64,000 nucleotides of DNA, from NCBI RefSeq assembly GCF_023050945.1, contig NZ_JALKIM010000013.1, positions 1 through 64,000 of the forward strand, read 5' to 3'. The notes beneath the pieces are model-generated. The model was given only the letters and a program-made list of their open reading frames with translations. It did no database searches and was not told the origin of the DNA. This document shows positions 47,406-57,441 of the stretch, one piece after another. The position numbers and the translations under genes were made by a program. The stretch comes from Anaerobiospirillum sp. NML120448 (lineage in GTDB: Bacteria; Pseudomonadota; Gammaproteobacteria; Enterobacterales; Succinivibrionaceae). How positions within the stretch are numbered: the stretch's first letter is position 1; every line of letters starts with the position of its first letter.

Positions 47406-48548
47406 TTAGGTTTGTTGGTGAATTACAGCAGCTATTTGGCAATCAGGGCAAATTTCGATATAGCCGTAGCCCTCAGCGTTATTTAAAACATTTGTCCAAG
47501 GGATCTGAGCTAAGTACTTCATTGGTTTACCGCACTTTGGGCAATGCTTAATTTCGACATCTTGAATCCAAAAAGCAAAGCCACCAATACTGCCCCAATC
47601 ATTCCATTGAGCATGGTAACGAATTGGAGTAGGGTGTTCTCCTAATACATAAGTATTTTGAGTAATGCACTCATAGTCTTGATCACTAATAAAGCACTCA
47701 GCCTCTTCATCTCGTTGTAAGTCGTTTAAGACTTTGCTATTGCCCTCTAAATCATAAGAAACAAAGTAGTCCTCATTATAGAAGAAGCAAGAGAGGCAGC
47801 ACTTAATAGCAATTACGCCATCAATGTTTAAAAACTTAAGCTTTGGATCTCTGCCATCAATCTTAATGACATCAAACATCTTAGCCTGGCATACAGGGCA
47901 ACGCTCTTCTTGATTAGTTGCTTGAGCAATAGTTACAGGGCTATGTTCGTGTTGTTCTTTAGTACCTTGTACTAATGAATAGCATACAGGGTATTGGGTC
48001 TCAACAATATTGAAGTCTTTGTCATATGTCCAACCACCATAGACAGCATATTCATCAGGGTTGACATGCAATTTTGCTCGCCAAGCTCTTGGCTCTTTGT
48101 GAAGTTTTACAAAGCAGTCGTAAACAATAGGTCTGATTTCTTTGCGAGCGGCTGCAACTGAAACACAAAGTAAAATTTGGTTAGCAATAAAAGAATCTAA
48201 ATCATCTTGGCACAGTAGGGTACAGAGGTTCTTAACTACTTGTTCAGAGGCATCTTTGTATAGGCCGCAAGGGAAGTAAATGCCTTTTTCATAAGCAAGT
48301 TCGGCAAAAGCGCTGGTATTGATATCACGATAGCATACTAATTTAGAAAAGAGCACCTCTTGCTCATCTTCCATTTCTCCAGTGCTTGCAATAATATTGA
48401 GTAAAGAGTTAATCTCTTTTTCTTCTTGCTCTTTGCTCATATTAACAATATCTTGGCGTTCTTCCTCGGCCTGACAAACCCAACAAAGGCCTTCATAATA
48501 CTTTTCACGTCCGCATTTTGGACAAGGAATTACTTGTTTTACAGCCAT
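47406..48548 (-). CDS. Zinc-ribbon protein of unknown function
   Basis: 380 aa. Three Cys4 zinc ribbons are visible: CPKCG...CWVC at residues 9-26, CPVC...CCLSC near 220-260, and CPKCGKPMKYLAQIPW with CPDC at the C-terminus (about 337-372). The last part, with WGSIGGFAFWIQDVE before the ribbon, resembles the C-terminal part of DUF1963/YwqG-type proteins, where GG..W and CP.CG..M..L.QI occur together. No enzyme motif is evident. No signal peptide. GATGAG precedes the ATG. It is not in an operon. Confidence 0.6.
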   Translation of the reverse strand: MAVKQVIPCPKCGREKYYEGLCWVCQAEEERQDIVNMSKEQEEKEINSLLNIIASTGEMEDEQEVLFSKLVCYRDINTSAFAELAYEKGIYFPCGLYKDASEQVVKNLCTLLCQDDLDSFIANQILLCVSVAAARKEIRPIVYDCFVKLHKEPRAWRAKLHVNPDEYAVYGGWTYDKDFNIVETQYPVCYSLVQGTKEQHEHSPVTIAQATNQEERCPVCQAKMFDVIKIDGRDPKLKFLNIDGVIAIKCCLSCFFYNEDYFVSYDLEGNSKVLNDLQRDEEAECFISDQDYECITQNTYVLGEHPTPIRYHAQWNDWGSIGGFAFWIQDVEIKHCPKCGKPMKYLAQIPWTNVLNNAEGYGYIEICPDCQIAAVIHQQT

Positions 48549-49233
48549 AATAAATACTCATCTGTCAAACGGTGCTGTCAATCAGCCTATATCAGGCATA
48601 TTTTAGTAGAGTCTAAAGAGTAATTCATTATTCACTCCCATGTAAGCTAACAAACTGCCATAAATTACCAAAGATAGCTATCATCAAGGGGCAAATATGA
48701 TAAGTAGTACAGACTTTTTCTCTCAAGATTAAGAGCGATTCTAGGGCAGCTTTTTAATGATAAGAACTAATAATAGGTATGAGATAGGGTAGTTTGTCGC
48801 ATAGCAGCAGCCAACACTAAACATTACAAGCCTACCAATAGAAATAATAAGCGCTTTAGGTTAGCCTCAAGGTGTAAAGCTTATGCAGGTACTAGGCCCT
48901 GTTCAAGGCTATTACAAAAGACTTAACCAAAATTTGTATCCTCTATAGCTAATACTATTGCCAATGCTAGGAGCGGTCTATTGTTTGAGCTAAGGCTAAG
49001 GGTAAGCATGAGCATGAGCATGAGCATGAACTTGAGCTGGAACATGGGCTGTAGCTGTAGTAAAAACTGGAGCGATAATGAAGAGCTGGAGCGGGCGCAA
49101 AAGCCTGAGCTGGAGTTGTAGCAAGTGCAATATCGGGAGCCGTGGCGACAGCAGGAGCGGGCGATAGGGCAAAATTTGTAAGCTGTAAAGGTGGTGCTGT
49201 GTCGGTGGGCTGGTCGGGGGAGGCTGGATAATG
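48549..49233. other. Intergenic region with a GCATGA hexamer repeat
   Basis: About 680 bases. Around 49005-49030 the hexamer GCATGA occurs five times in a row, passing into degenerate GAGCTG repeats to about 49150. Short minus-strand frames here are by-products of the repeat. Confidence 0.55.
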
Positions 49234-49262
49234 ACAAAAGCCCCGCAAAGCGAGGCTTTTGT
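49234..49262 (-). terminator. Intrinsic terminator of brnQ
   Basis: On the minus strand, AACAAAAGCCTCGC / GCGGGGCTTTTGT with a short loop, ending in a TTTTG tail. Confidence 0.8.
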
Positions 49263-49296
49263 TAAACCTAATGGAAGGTTTAGTTTTAATGAAAGA

Positions 49297-50610
49297 TTAA
49301 GCAGCTACTTCTTTCTTGTTCATAGCACGATCAACGATGGCTAAAACTACGCATAAAACTACGCATGGGATTAACCAAGCTAACTGGCTGCTATAGAAAG
49401 GTAATAATGCCTTTACTGAGTCTGGTAATACGCTTAAACCAGCAGCATCTAAACCGTCATTAATACCGAACACTAAAGCTAAAGCACATACTGGAGCAAT
49501 AACGAAGCGCTGGCTATTGAAGAAATCACGGATAAAGGAAGTCATTACCAATACGATGAACATTGGGTACACGCTGATTAAGCCTGGTACAGAAATGTTG
49601 ATCAAGGTAGTTAAGCCGAAGTTAGCAATAGCGCAAGAAACTACAGCAAAGATAATGGCATAGGTACGATATCTGATGTTTGGCCATACGGACTCAAAGT
49701 AGCTTGAGCAAGCACAGATAAGACCAATGGCGGTTACCATACATGCAACGATAATTAAGATAGCAAGGAAGATATTACCAAAATTACCAAAAGCATAGTT
49801 TACGTAGGCACTTAATACTTCTGCACCGTTGGTAGCCTCTGGAGTTAAGGATACGGAGGTATTACCTAAACGGAATAAGCAAATGTAGATGAAAATGAAG
49901 CCAATACCTGCCATACAGCCAGAGATAATTGCATACTTAGTTACTGGCTTAGCATCAGTTACGCCGTGAGAGCGAATAGCATTAACAATAATAATGGCAA
50001 ATGCTAAAGAAGCTAAAGTATCTAAGGTTAAGTAGCCGTTAACAAAGCCTAAGGCAAAAGCACCATTTACAAACTGCTCTTGAGGGGCTGCTGGCTCAGA
50101 TGGAGATAAGAAGAAAGCAGTCACACACAAGATGATTAAAGCGCAAATCTTAATAGGAGATAAGATCTTACCTACAGTATCAAGAATCTTAGCTGGGTAC
50201 ATAGCAAAGATAGTAGCAATGATAAAGTAGAATACGCTATAACCTGGTAGCAAGTTAAAGTCAGAGTGCACGAATGGCTTAATTGCTAACTCATAAGCTA
50301 CAGTAGCAGTACGAGGAATAGCAAAGAGAGGGCCAATACATAAGAAGCACACTGCGGTAGCTAAGAAGCCTGCTTTAGCGCCAATTGGTCGACAAAGCTC
50401 CTCCATAGAGCCACCTAAACGAGCCATAGCAACGGCGGCAATAACTGGTAAACCAACACCAGTAATTAAGAAGCCAATAGCAGCAGGTGCTACGTTAGTA
50501 CCAGATTGTAAACCCAAGATTGGAGGGAAAATAATGTTGCCAGCACCGACATACAACGCAAAGTTGGTCATGCCCAGCAAAATGATTTCCTTGATGGTTA
50601 ATTTTGACAT
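49297..50610 (-). CDS. brnQ: Branched-chain amino acid:cation symporter (LIVCS)
   Basis: 437-aa inner-membrane carrier with about 12 helices that takes up Leu, Ile and Val with Na+ or H+. The N-terminus MSKLTIKEIILLGMTNFALY then VGAGNIIFPPILGLQSG is the BrnQ signature, with GIxxPxxAAxAMARLGG and IGPLFAIPRTATVAYE following. Length equals E. coli BrnQ (439). AAGG precedes the ATG by seven bases. It stands alone. With the NSS carrier at 23.7 kb this makes two possible branched-chain uptake routes. Confidence 0.93.
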   Translation of the reverse strand: MSKLTIKEIILLGMTNFALYVGAGNIIFPPILGLQSGTNVAPAAIGFLITGVGLPVIAAVAMARLGGSMEELCRPIGAKAGFLATAVCFLCIGPLFAIPRTATVAYELAIKPFVHSDFNLLPGYSVFYFIIATIFAMYPAKILDTVGKILSPIKICALIILCVTAFFLSPSEPAAPQEQFVNGAFALGFVNGYLTLDTLASLAFAIIIVNAIRSHGVTDAKPVTKYAIISGCMAGIGFIFIYICLFRLGNTSVSLTPEATNGAEVLSAYVNYAFGNFGNIFLAILIIVACMVTAIGLICACSSYFESVWPNIRYRTYAIIFAVVSCAIANFGLTTLINISVPGLISVYPMFIVLVMTSFIRDFFNSQRFVIAPVCALALVFGINDGLDAAGLSVLPDSVKALLPFYSSQLAWLIPCVVLCVVLAIVDRAMNKKEVAA

Positions 50611-51789
50611 AAAAAAGCCTTATACATTCAAAAGGTCTTACTGACAGCTACAGAGAGGTAAGTGGCCTGTTTTAGCTGTGAGCTAAAAAAATATGATGTA
50701 TTACTTACCAAGGAGAAATCAGATTTTAGTAAAACTCTATTTGAATTGACATATGGTGCAAGCAACAGAGGATCACTAAATATCTGTAAAGCACTCGAAA
50801 GTATTAAGAACAAAAGCATTAATCTTGGGAACTAAGAAAACTCAAAAACTAAATAATGCAGGTTAGCATGATTAGATTTTGTAATTTCTGGAGCTGGTAG
50901 GCCTCTTAAAATAACACAGTAAGCTACTGTATGTTACTTAGTTAAATGCATAATCTCTCAATGGACTTAGGAGCACTTGCTCAAGCTTCTTATAGCTTTA
51001 ACGGCTTGCAACCGATTTAAGACATGGACTTTAGTAAATTCAATATATAAGCTCTAAAGATTGCAAAGGCTCTATAAAGAGCCGTGTAAATGAATAAGCT
51101 TATATTTAAGTCAGTAAAGACTGCTAATAGCAACGGGAATCAACGAGTTTTAAAGGGTTAACAAGGATTACTTCTTGTTAGCTCGCTATAGCTCTTGAGT
51201 TAAGAGCCTGTCTCTATAAAACTGGGTAAGCTTTAAGAGATTGAGTCTTAAAATTAACTCTCGTATTAAACCATGATTACAATTAGCTTGATAAAGTCTA
51301 GTCTCAAGGTCAAAAGCACGGTAATGCTATATGATGCGAGCAAGAAAGTAAAAACATTTGGTTTTCTACTATATCTGCCTTAAGACGTTAATCATCGTTG
51401 GGCACATTATGCCATAAAAGATGATAAGTACTAGTCTTTGCCCTTTTATCTCAATTACAGCCCTTATCTAGTGCAATAGCCTAAAAGCGTTTATTTATCT
51501 TGGATCCTAGGCATTATCTAGCCATATCTATAAGTATTGCCTTTTTTAAGTGCACTAAAATGATGCAATATTTATGGTCAAAAAGCTATTATTGCGACAA
51601 TTTTCCCTAAAATTAAGCTCTTTTTTTCGAGCTTTGCACCTAAATTTTCTTAGCAATGTTGGTTGGTTGGAGGATTGATTGGTTGACTGGTGCTCATGGT
51701 GGGCAAAGAACAGTAGGAGAGTAAACCATTGCATGGTATATGTGAGGTCTGGTGGTAGGAAGTTGGTGGTGTTGGTATAGCCTCTGGAT
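50611..51789. other. Intergenic region, no gene seen
   Basis: About 1.2 kb of AT-rich sequence upstream of brnQ and downstream of the SpoIIE-type gene. I looked for a leader peptide or attenuator of brnQ: there is a small hairpin TTTTAGCT/AGCTAAAA near 50670-50690 but no peptide rich in Leu/Ile/Val. No RNA gene recognised. Confidence 0.4.
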
Positions 51790-51826
51790 AAAATTAGCCC
51801 AGCGTAGATTTCTCTTAGCTGGGCTT
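51790..51826 (-). terminator. Intrinsic terminator of the SpoIIE-type phosphatase gene
   Basis: AGCCCAGC / GCTGGGCT (51796-51803 with 51818-51825); on the minus strand followed by AATTTTATC. Confidence 0.7.
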
Positions 51827-51831
51827 GAAAA

Positions 51832-54291
51832 TTATTTAAGTTCGGTGAGCAATTGCTTAATACAAATTAAGGATACATCCTCTCTAAACGGACGCTTGCC
51901 TTTATGTAGCTTAATGTCATTTAGAACATTAATTACTAGCTCATCAGCACGCATGCTCTTGGCTTCTTGGCAATGCTCAAAGAGACGCTCAATACCAAAG
52001 CTAATATCTTCGTTATTCTTAACATTAAGTACACCGTTGGTATAAAGCAAGATCATATCGTCTGTAGATAAGCTGCACTTGCTAATTTCAAACTTGAGAT
52101 CTTTGTCCACACCAAGACGTAGTTCATTTTCATGACCTATGAATTGAGGTTGATTATTAGCAATTAAAATAGGGCAGCAATGACCTGCATTAGAGGTGAT
52201 CACATTTCCTGTAGTTTCAGAAATAATACCTACAAATAAAGATACTGATGCTACTTTAGAAATAGCACACAAACGCTCATTAATGAACGATAAGATTTGT
52301 GCTGGGTCTAAATCCTGACGTAAAGCCTCTTCAAGTAATGTATTGACTACAGTTACGGTATAAGCAGCTTTTACCCCTGAACTAGAGCAATCGCCAATAA
52401 CAAAGGCTAAATTGCCTGCTTTTAGGCGTTTCATGGTATAGAAATTACCAGAGAGCTCACGGGCTGGAACGGTACAAGCAGCAAAGTCAATAAAATTAGA
52501 TGACGGCATGGCATCTTCGGCTGGAAGGGCGCTTAGCAGCATAGAGCGAGCTGCCATAAACTTACCTTCCATGCGGTGGATATTAATGCGACTCTTAAAC
52601 TCGTTCTTGAGATGATCTTTAAGCTCATGAATAGATTGCTGGTAGTCGCTATCCAAAGCAGCTGACAGTCTAAAGGTTTGACCAGCCATCATAGCCTCTA
52701 AAGAGGTGTTCTTGATGCCAGAATCCTTTAATAACTCATCAACTAGATAGTTCTGAACAAACAGCAAGTCATCATCAGATAAGTGCTCTATTGCTAACTC
52801 ACTATCAAGCAAGCTTTGGTTAGCCATATCACCATTATGGTCGCTACCTAAATCAGTAGCTTGCTGGTACTTAGCGTTCATTTCTCCATTAGCTTCGGCC
52901 TTGTTAGCCTCTGGCATAGCACGCTCTGAGGTAGCGCCTTTACTGCTCTTAGCATCAGATTTAGCCTCTGAATCTGGAGTAGCAATAGCTTGGGCGCTAT
53001 CGTGCTCATTCTTGCTCTTTTGAGAATCGGCACTAGGACTTTCTTTTTTATCCTTGAGATCTTGCTCTTTTTTATACTCAGTAAGTGCATCTTTATGCTC
53101 AAGTTCACTTGAACTATCAGCACTATGTTGAGAGTTATTCTTATGAGCTAATAAAGCAGCATAAGCATTTTTGAGTCGTTCTTGTAACTCTTGTGGGCTA
53201 ATGCTTTGCATTTTCTTAATAAGCTGAGCAAAGCGCTGCTTTTTGTCCTGTTCTGCAAGACCAGAGCGGTAAACATTAACCGCTACTAATCCAACAAAGA
53301 CCAGGCTTAATAGGATAATGAAAATCTTGGCAAGAGTGATAAAGGAATTATCAGACTTATAGCTCTCAAAAGGACGTTGCATTACCAAATAGGAATTTAT
53401 TGAGCTTAAATAGGAAACACCTAAAATATAAGCTTCTTGTCCAGATTTGAGATTTTGTGGGTCATGAATAATATTGCCATCATGATCAACAATATGAATG
53501 CCTACTAACTTACGTAAGGAGCCATTTTGTAAATCAAGTTTAAGCTTAAAGTTTTGAGTTTTAAAAATAGGGCTACCACGACGAACAATCATGACATTGT
53601 CGTCTTTTAAAATGCCCTGCATTACAGGGTCAATATCAGAGAAAATCTTTTTGACATTAACGGCTGCATTATTAAGTACACTCAAATAACTATCAACAAT
53701 AAAGTAGTTACTCTGGGTAGCTCTATCATAAATCTTGAGGCATAAATAAGTATCGCCACCAAAGTAGAAAATACCAAAACTTTGGGTAAGAGTAGAGCGA
53801 GTGTTAATTAGATCTTTGAGTTTAGTGCCATCTTGAGCACGTGCATTTAAAATGCGATTTTCGTGCTTGTCATCCTGGGCCCCATGTACTTTAAGCTCTT
53901 TAGTAGCAAAGTTATAGCTAACATAAGGGATCTTAAAATAGTTAAGTGCCTCTAAAGCATAGAGCAAGTTTTCTCCTTGGCTGTAAGGAGAAGTATGGCG
54001 GAAATTATGTTCAAAGAAAGATAAAAGTGGATCTTTTTTGTAATAAGGTTGGCCTAAAGCTAAGACATTAGCTAAGGACAAGTTTATTAATTGGTAATAG
54101 TCATTATTTATTCTTTGTACGTAATGACTAAGATCAGAACCAACAGTGCTTAGATGGGTTTTAAGCTGACGGTCGTACTGAGCATCTAGAGTGCTTTGTG
54201 CCTCATTTAAAGAGTAAAAAGCTCCCGCCGCAGTAAGGGTAAATCCCAAAGCGGTTAGGGTAATGACTTTCGAGCAAGCTTGCAGCCTCAC
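51832..54291 (-). CDS. Membrane sensor with SpoIIE/RsbU-type PP2C phosphatase
   Basis: 819 aa. A first helix (about residues 10-28, ITLTALGFTLTAAGAF), a periplasmic sensor of about 300 residues (Cache-like by size and position), a second helix (FITLAKIFIILLSLVFVGLV), a Ser/Lys/Glu-rich linker and a C-terminal PP2C domain (about 600-815). The metal-binding acidic residues are in VIGDCSSSGVKAAY and REDVSLICIK, with SNAGHCCPILI between. Such enzymes dephosphorylate anti-sigma antagonist (STAS) proteins in partner-switching pathways. No STAS or HPK-type partner gene lies nearby. The GTG at 54291 has AAGGA six bases upstream and is preferred to the TTG at 54324. Confidence 0.82.
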   Translation of the reverse strand: MRLQACSKVITLTALGFTLTAAGAFYSLNEAQSTLDAQYDRQLKTHLSTVGSDLSHYVQRINNDYYQLINLSLANVLALGQPYYKKDPLLSFFEHNFRHTSPYSQGENLLYALEALNYFKIPYVSYNFATKELKVHGAQDDKHENRILNARAQDGTKLKDLINTRSTLTQSFGIFYFGGDTYLCLKIYDRATQSNYFIVDSYLSVLNNAAVNVKKIFSDIDPVMQGILKDDNVMIVRRGSPIFKTQNFKLKLDLQNGSLRKLVGIHIVDHDGNIIHDPQNLKSGQEAYILGVSYLSSINSYLVMQRPFESYKSDNSFITLAKIFIILLSLVFVGLVAVNVYRSGLAEQDKKQRFAQLIKKMQSISPQELQERLKNAYAALLAHKNNSQHSADSSSELEHKDALTEYKKEQDLKDKKESPSADSQKSKNEHDSAQAIATPDSEAKSDAKSSKGATSERAMPEANKAEANGEMNAKYQQATDLGSDHNGDMANQSLLDSELAIEHLSDDDLLFVQNYLVDELLKDSGIKNTSLEAMMAGQTFRLSAALDSDYQQSIHELKDHLKNEFKSRINIHRMEGKFMAARSMLLSALPAEDAMPSSNFIDFAACTVPARELSGNFYTMKRLKAGNLAFVIGDCSSSGVKAAYTVTVVNTLLEEALRQDLDPAQILSFINERLCAISKVASVSLFVGIISETTGNVITSNAGHCCPILIANNQPQFIGHENELRLGVDKDLKFEISKCSLSTDDMILLYTNGVLNVKNNEDISFGIERLFEHCQEAKSMRADELVINVLNDIKLHKGKRPFREDVSLICIKQLLTELK

Positions 54292-55443
54292 AATAATTCC
54301 TTTTTCTGGGGCTCCCAGCACCAAAGCTAGAAACGATAGCCTATGTAATCAACCATACCAAATAATTATGGTATACCCATGTATTAGCTTAAAAACAACC
54401 AGTCTCAACAAAAACACAGTCTATCTTAAGCACAACAATATTATAGCTTTACAAAGTGTTTAGGCCTCTTATTGGTAGCAATAAATATATTTAGAGCATG
54501 GACAAAGAGGATAAAACGAGTTTTGCAAAATCTATGCAAACTTGAATATACAAAATATGCTCAATCTTTAAGGGGTGAATTTCCCTGCGGCCAAAGGCCA
54601 ATATTTAGGTTTGGCATCTTACTAAGAACTTATCAGATGCAAACTATAAATTAAACTAAGCGACTTCTCTCCATTAAAGCTCTATAGATGACTAGCAGAA
54701 AAAACTTAAAATTATCTGCCAAAATACCAAAGCTTTAATCAAAACTCGATAGAGCTTACTTAGGAATATTAAGATTATGGCAAATGCTACAATTTGTGTG
54801 CCGCAATTAGTTTAAGTTAAGCCTAAATTTGCAAACAAGTTCGCACTTTTTTCATAAAAGTGTTGGGTTCAAGCAACTGATATCACCTCTATGAACAAAA
54901 GCAAAAAAATTATAGCACGATCTATAAAGCTCTAAACTAGCAAAAATAGCTCACACAAATAATCCCAGCCGCTTAACTAGTAAATATCTAGGTTAAACTG
55001 CGATAAATATGGCTTTTGTGCCCTAACAAAAAAATTTTTCTCTAAGCAAGTTCAGGCTCAAAATTAAGAGTCTGGGATTTGGTATTAATACTAATACTCT
55101 AGCTATCATCAGCAAAGATAAAGCATGGTCATGGTCACGACCATAGCCGTGGCTATGGGATGACCACGCCCATGGCTATGGTCATGCCTGTGGCATAAGG
55201 CTAAGGCTAAAGCCAAGATCTTGGCTACAGGAAGGAAAGGCTATGCCATCTACTTTGGAAAAACCAATTTTAGACAGTATAGCAAGATTAGAGCATCCAA
55301 CTATGGCTATGGGAGAGGCTGGGCTAAATTAGCTTTGTTTAGGCTTAGCTTAACTGAGGCTAAGCTGAGCTCAACTTAGATAAGCTTGAGGGTGGCCTAC
55401 TTAGCGGGGTAATAAAAGCTTTCTTCTAAAAGTTTGCTTAACT
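54292..55443. other. Intergenic region with CCATAGCC inverted repeats
   Basis: About 1.15 kb. At 55141-55158 CCATAGCC and GGCTATGG form a near-perfect palindrome inside a wider patch (55120-55200) of CATGGTCATGG and CATGGCTATGG words. The rest is AT-rich and I recognise no gene. Confidence 0.5.
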
Positions 55444-56271
55444 TTAGGGGGCTAAGCTTAAAACATTAGGCTTGCGCTCACTGTTGGCGGCCTTAATCAT
55501 AGCCATTCGCTCAGCAATGGCCTGATGAACCTTTTGAGGGAAGCCTCTGGTGCAGCTCTTACAAACATTCATACAGGCTCTACAGCCCATACATAAGGCT
55601 AAATCTTCATCTTTAACGCTAATAGTGTCTTTATCAATAATGCCGCAAGGACAGGCGCTAACACAGCGTAAACACTGATCGCAATTGTCTGCGTCAGTAA
55701 TAAATGGGACACAAGGGGCCTTGCCTGGTGCTTTTAAAGGTGTAGTGCAATCAAACTCGTACTCCTTGAGAGAGGCAAAGCCTTGATCCTTAATAGTTTG
55801 TAAGATGCGCTGGGCAAAAGATTTTAATTCAACCACATCCTCATCATCAGGGCGATGAGCAGCTAATGTACTTTCTTGAGAGTGTTGAGCAATGGCCTCA
55901 ATATGACCTAAAACTTTAAAGCCATGGTTGCTTAAAAAGGACATGGTTTCACGAGCGGCATCCTCAATAGCTCTATTGCCGTAGACACTAACTACAATGA
56001 CTTTAGCTCCATTACCTACTAACTCTGGCCAGTTTTCAAAAGCCCAAGGCATACGGCCAAAGAATACAGGGTAGGCAAAAATTAATAGATCATGCTCAGT
56101 AAATTTAGGAACACGCTTAGCTCTAATGGTAGGACTTAAGAAGTTAAAAGGCACAACTTGGCACTCTAAGCCTTCGACTCCTGCTTTAAAACCATTTTGC
56201 AGCGCCTGGGCTACCTTTTTAGTGCCGCCAGTTGGTGAAAAGTGAGCTACTACAATGCGTTGTAATTCCAT
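55444..56271 (-). CDS. EFR1-type flavodoxin-ferredoxin protein
   Basis: 275 aa. The N-terminal half is a flavodoxin-like domain with the FMN phosphate loop in HFSPTGGTKKVA and AYPVFFGRMP. The C-terminal half holds two [4Fe-4S] sites: CDQCLRCVSACPCGI and CMGCRACMNVCKS, each C-x2-C-x2-C-x3-C. The layout is that of EFRI/EFR1 family proteins, common in anaerobes, whose electron-transfer partners are unknown. Soluble. GAGGGG precedes the ATG. Monocistronic as far as visible. Confidence 0.85.
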   Translation of the reverse strand: MELQRIVVAHFSPTGGTKKVAQALQNGFKAGVEGLECQVVPFNFLSPTIRAKRVPKFTEHDLLIFAYPVFFGRMPWAFENWPELVGNGAKVIVVSVYGNRAIEDAARETMSFLSNHGFKVLGHIEAIAQHSQESTLAAHRPDDEDVVELKSFAQRILQTIKDQGFASLKEYEFDCTTPLKAPGKAPCVPFITDADNCDQCLRCVSACPCGIIDKDTISVKDEDLALCMGCRACMNVCKSCTRGFPQKVHQAIAERMAMIKAANSERKPNVLSLAP

Positions 56272-56556
56272 ATACCCCTCATAATAATTTTGCGCACTAT
56301 CCCCTTAGCAACGAAGAGGTAGCGCCATCTTTTTCTATTGCTGTTCGATTAGCAAGTTAATCGTCTTGAAAACATTAAGTACTAAGGATAGTGAACAGTA
56401 GAACACCTGAGAGTAGTTGTTTCATCTCATCACCAGATCCTAATAATATCTTACGCAAAGTATATCACTAGGCTTGGTTTTAAGCTTAAGTTAAAGTATG
56501 AAGCTTTATGCAGAGGCTTTTTTATGGAGGGCTTGGCCTCATAGTAAAATTCCATG

Positions 56557-56593
56557 AAAAAAGGCCTTATTAAGAGTTAATAAGGCCTTTTTT
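56557..56593 (-). terminator. Strong terminator of the M48 protease gene
   Basis: Fourteen-base-pair perfect stem AAAGGCCTTATTAA / TTAATAAGGCCTTT (56560-56573 with 56577-56590), with A and T runs on both sides. Confidence 0.92.
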
Positions 56594-56616
56594 AGAGTTT
56601 TTAGTAGAAAAGTAGA

Positions 56617-57441
56617 CTACTTGTCGCTCTTACCTGTCTTTAACTTAGCAGAAAGTTCAGTTAAGTTTTCGATACGATCATCATTAGATGGGTGAGTGGA
56701 TAAGAGATTCTCTAAAGCGTTAGAAGAACCGCCAGAGGCTGCCATCATTTTCTTCCATAAAGAAGCTGCGGCATCAGTATCGTAACCAGCTGCATTCATT
56801 AACTCTAAGCCTAATTCATCGGCCTCAGTCTCATGAGAGCGTGAGAAAGGTAGGGAGAAACCAATATTGGAAATAGCATCACCGATCGCTAACTTAGTTT
56901 GATCAACGCCAAACATAGCTGCAATATTTAAAGCGCCTTGTTTTGCATATTCAGCTGACATTTGCTCACGGGAGTGCTCACGTAAGGCGTGTGCAATTTC
57001 GTGGCTGATAACTACAGCTAACTCATCATCAGTTGGCTTTACGGTATTGATTAAGCCTGTATATACAGCAATCTTACCGCCAGGCATACACCAAGCATTA
57101 ACCTCATCAGAGTTAATTACGTTAACTTCCCAGTCCCACTTTTTGCTATCAGGACGGTAGATGCTAGCCTTAGCAATTAATTTATTTGCAATATTCTTAA
57201 CACGCTTAGTTTGCTTAGCGTTGGTATTTAATGCCTTTTGAGCTTTGGCTTGAGCAATAACCTTATCGTACTCTTGAGCTGCGCTAGTGTTAATTTCCTG
57301 CTCGGAGATTAGCATGATTTGAGTGCGATCAGTTGTAGAAGAATTGGTGGTAGTAGAGCCTACACATCCAGTCATAGCAGGAGCGGCGGCAGTTAAGGAA
57401 ACAGCTAGTGCTAAAGCGGTGAGAACATTCTTCTTTGCCAT
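56617..57441 (-). CDS. M48-family metalloprotease lipoprotein (LoiP/YggG-like)
   Basis: 274 aa. Signal peptide of ~26 residues with lipobox MTGC, so the mature enzyme is lipid-anchored in the envelope. The zinc site HEIAH (VVISHEIAHALREHS) and the third ligand Glu in HETEADELGLELM are intact. NAWCMPGGKIAVYTGLI is the usual M48 block before them. LoiP and BepA of E. coli degrade misfolded outer-membrane proteins under stress; LoiP is closer in size (~252 aa). AAGGATG precedes the ATG. Monocistronic. Confidence 0.9.
   Translation of the reverse strand: MAKKNVLTALALAVSLTAAAPAMTGCVGSTTTNSSTTDRTQIMLISEQEINTSAAQEYDKVIAQAKAQKALNTNAKQTKRVKNIANKLIAKASIYRPDSKKWDWEVNVINSDEVNAWCMPGGKIAVYTGLINTVKPTDDELAVVISHEIAHALREHSREQMSAEYAKQGALNIAAMFGVDQTKLAIGDAISNIGFSLPFSRSHETEADELGLELMNAAGYDTDAAASLWKKMMAASGGSSNALENLLSTHPSNDDRIENLTELSAKLKTGKSDK

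Noticed and set aside
48923-49248. Two overlapping minus-strand frames
   Set aside because: By-products of the GCATGA hexamer repeat; no ribosome-binding site, Ser/Leu or Pro/Ala low complexity.
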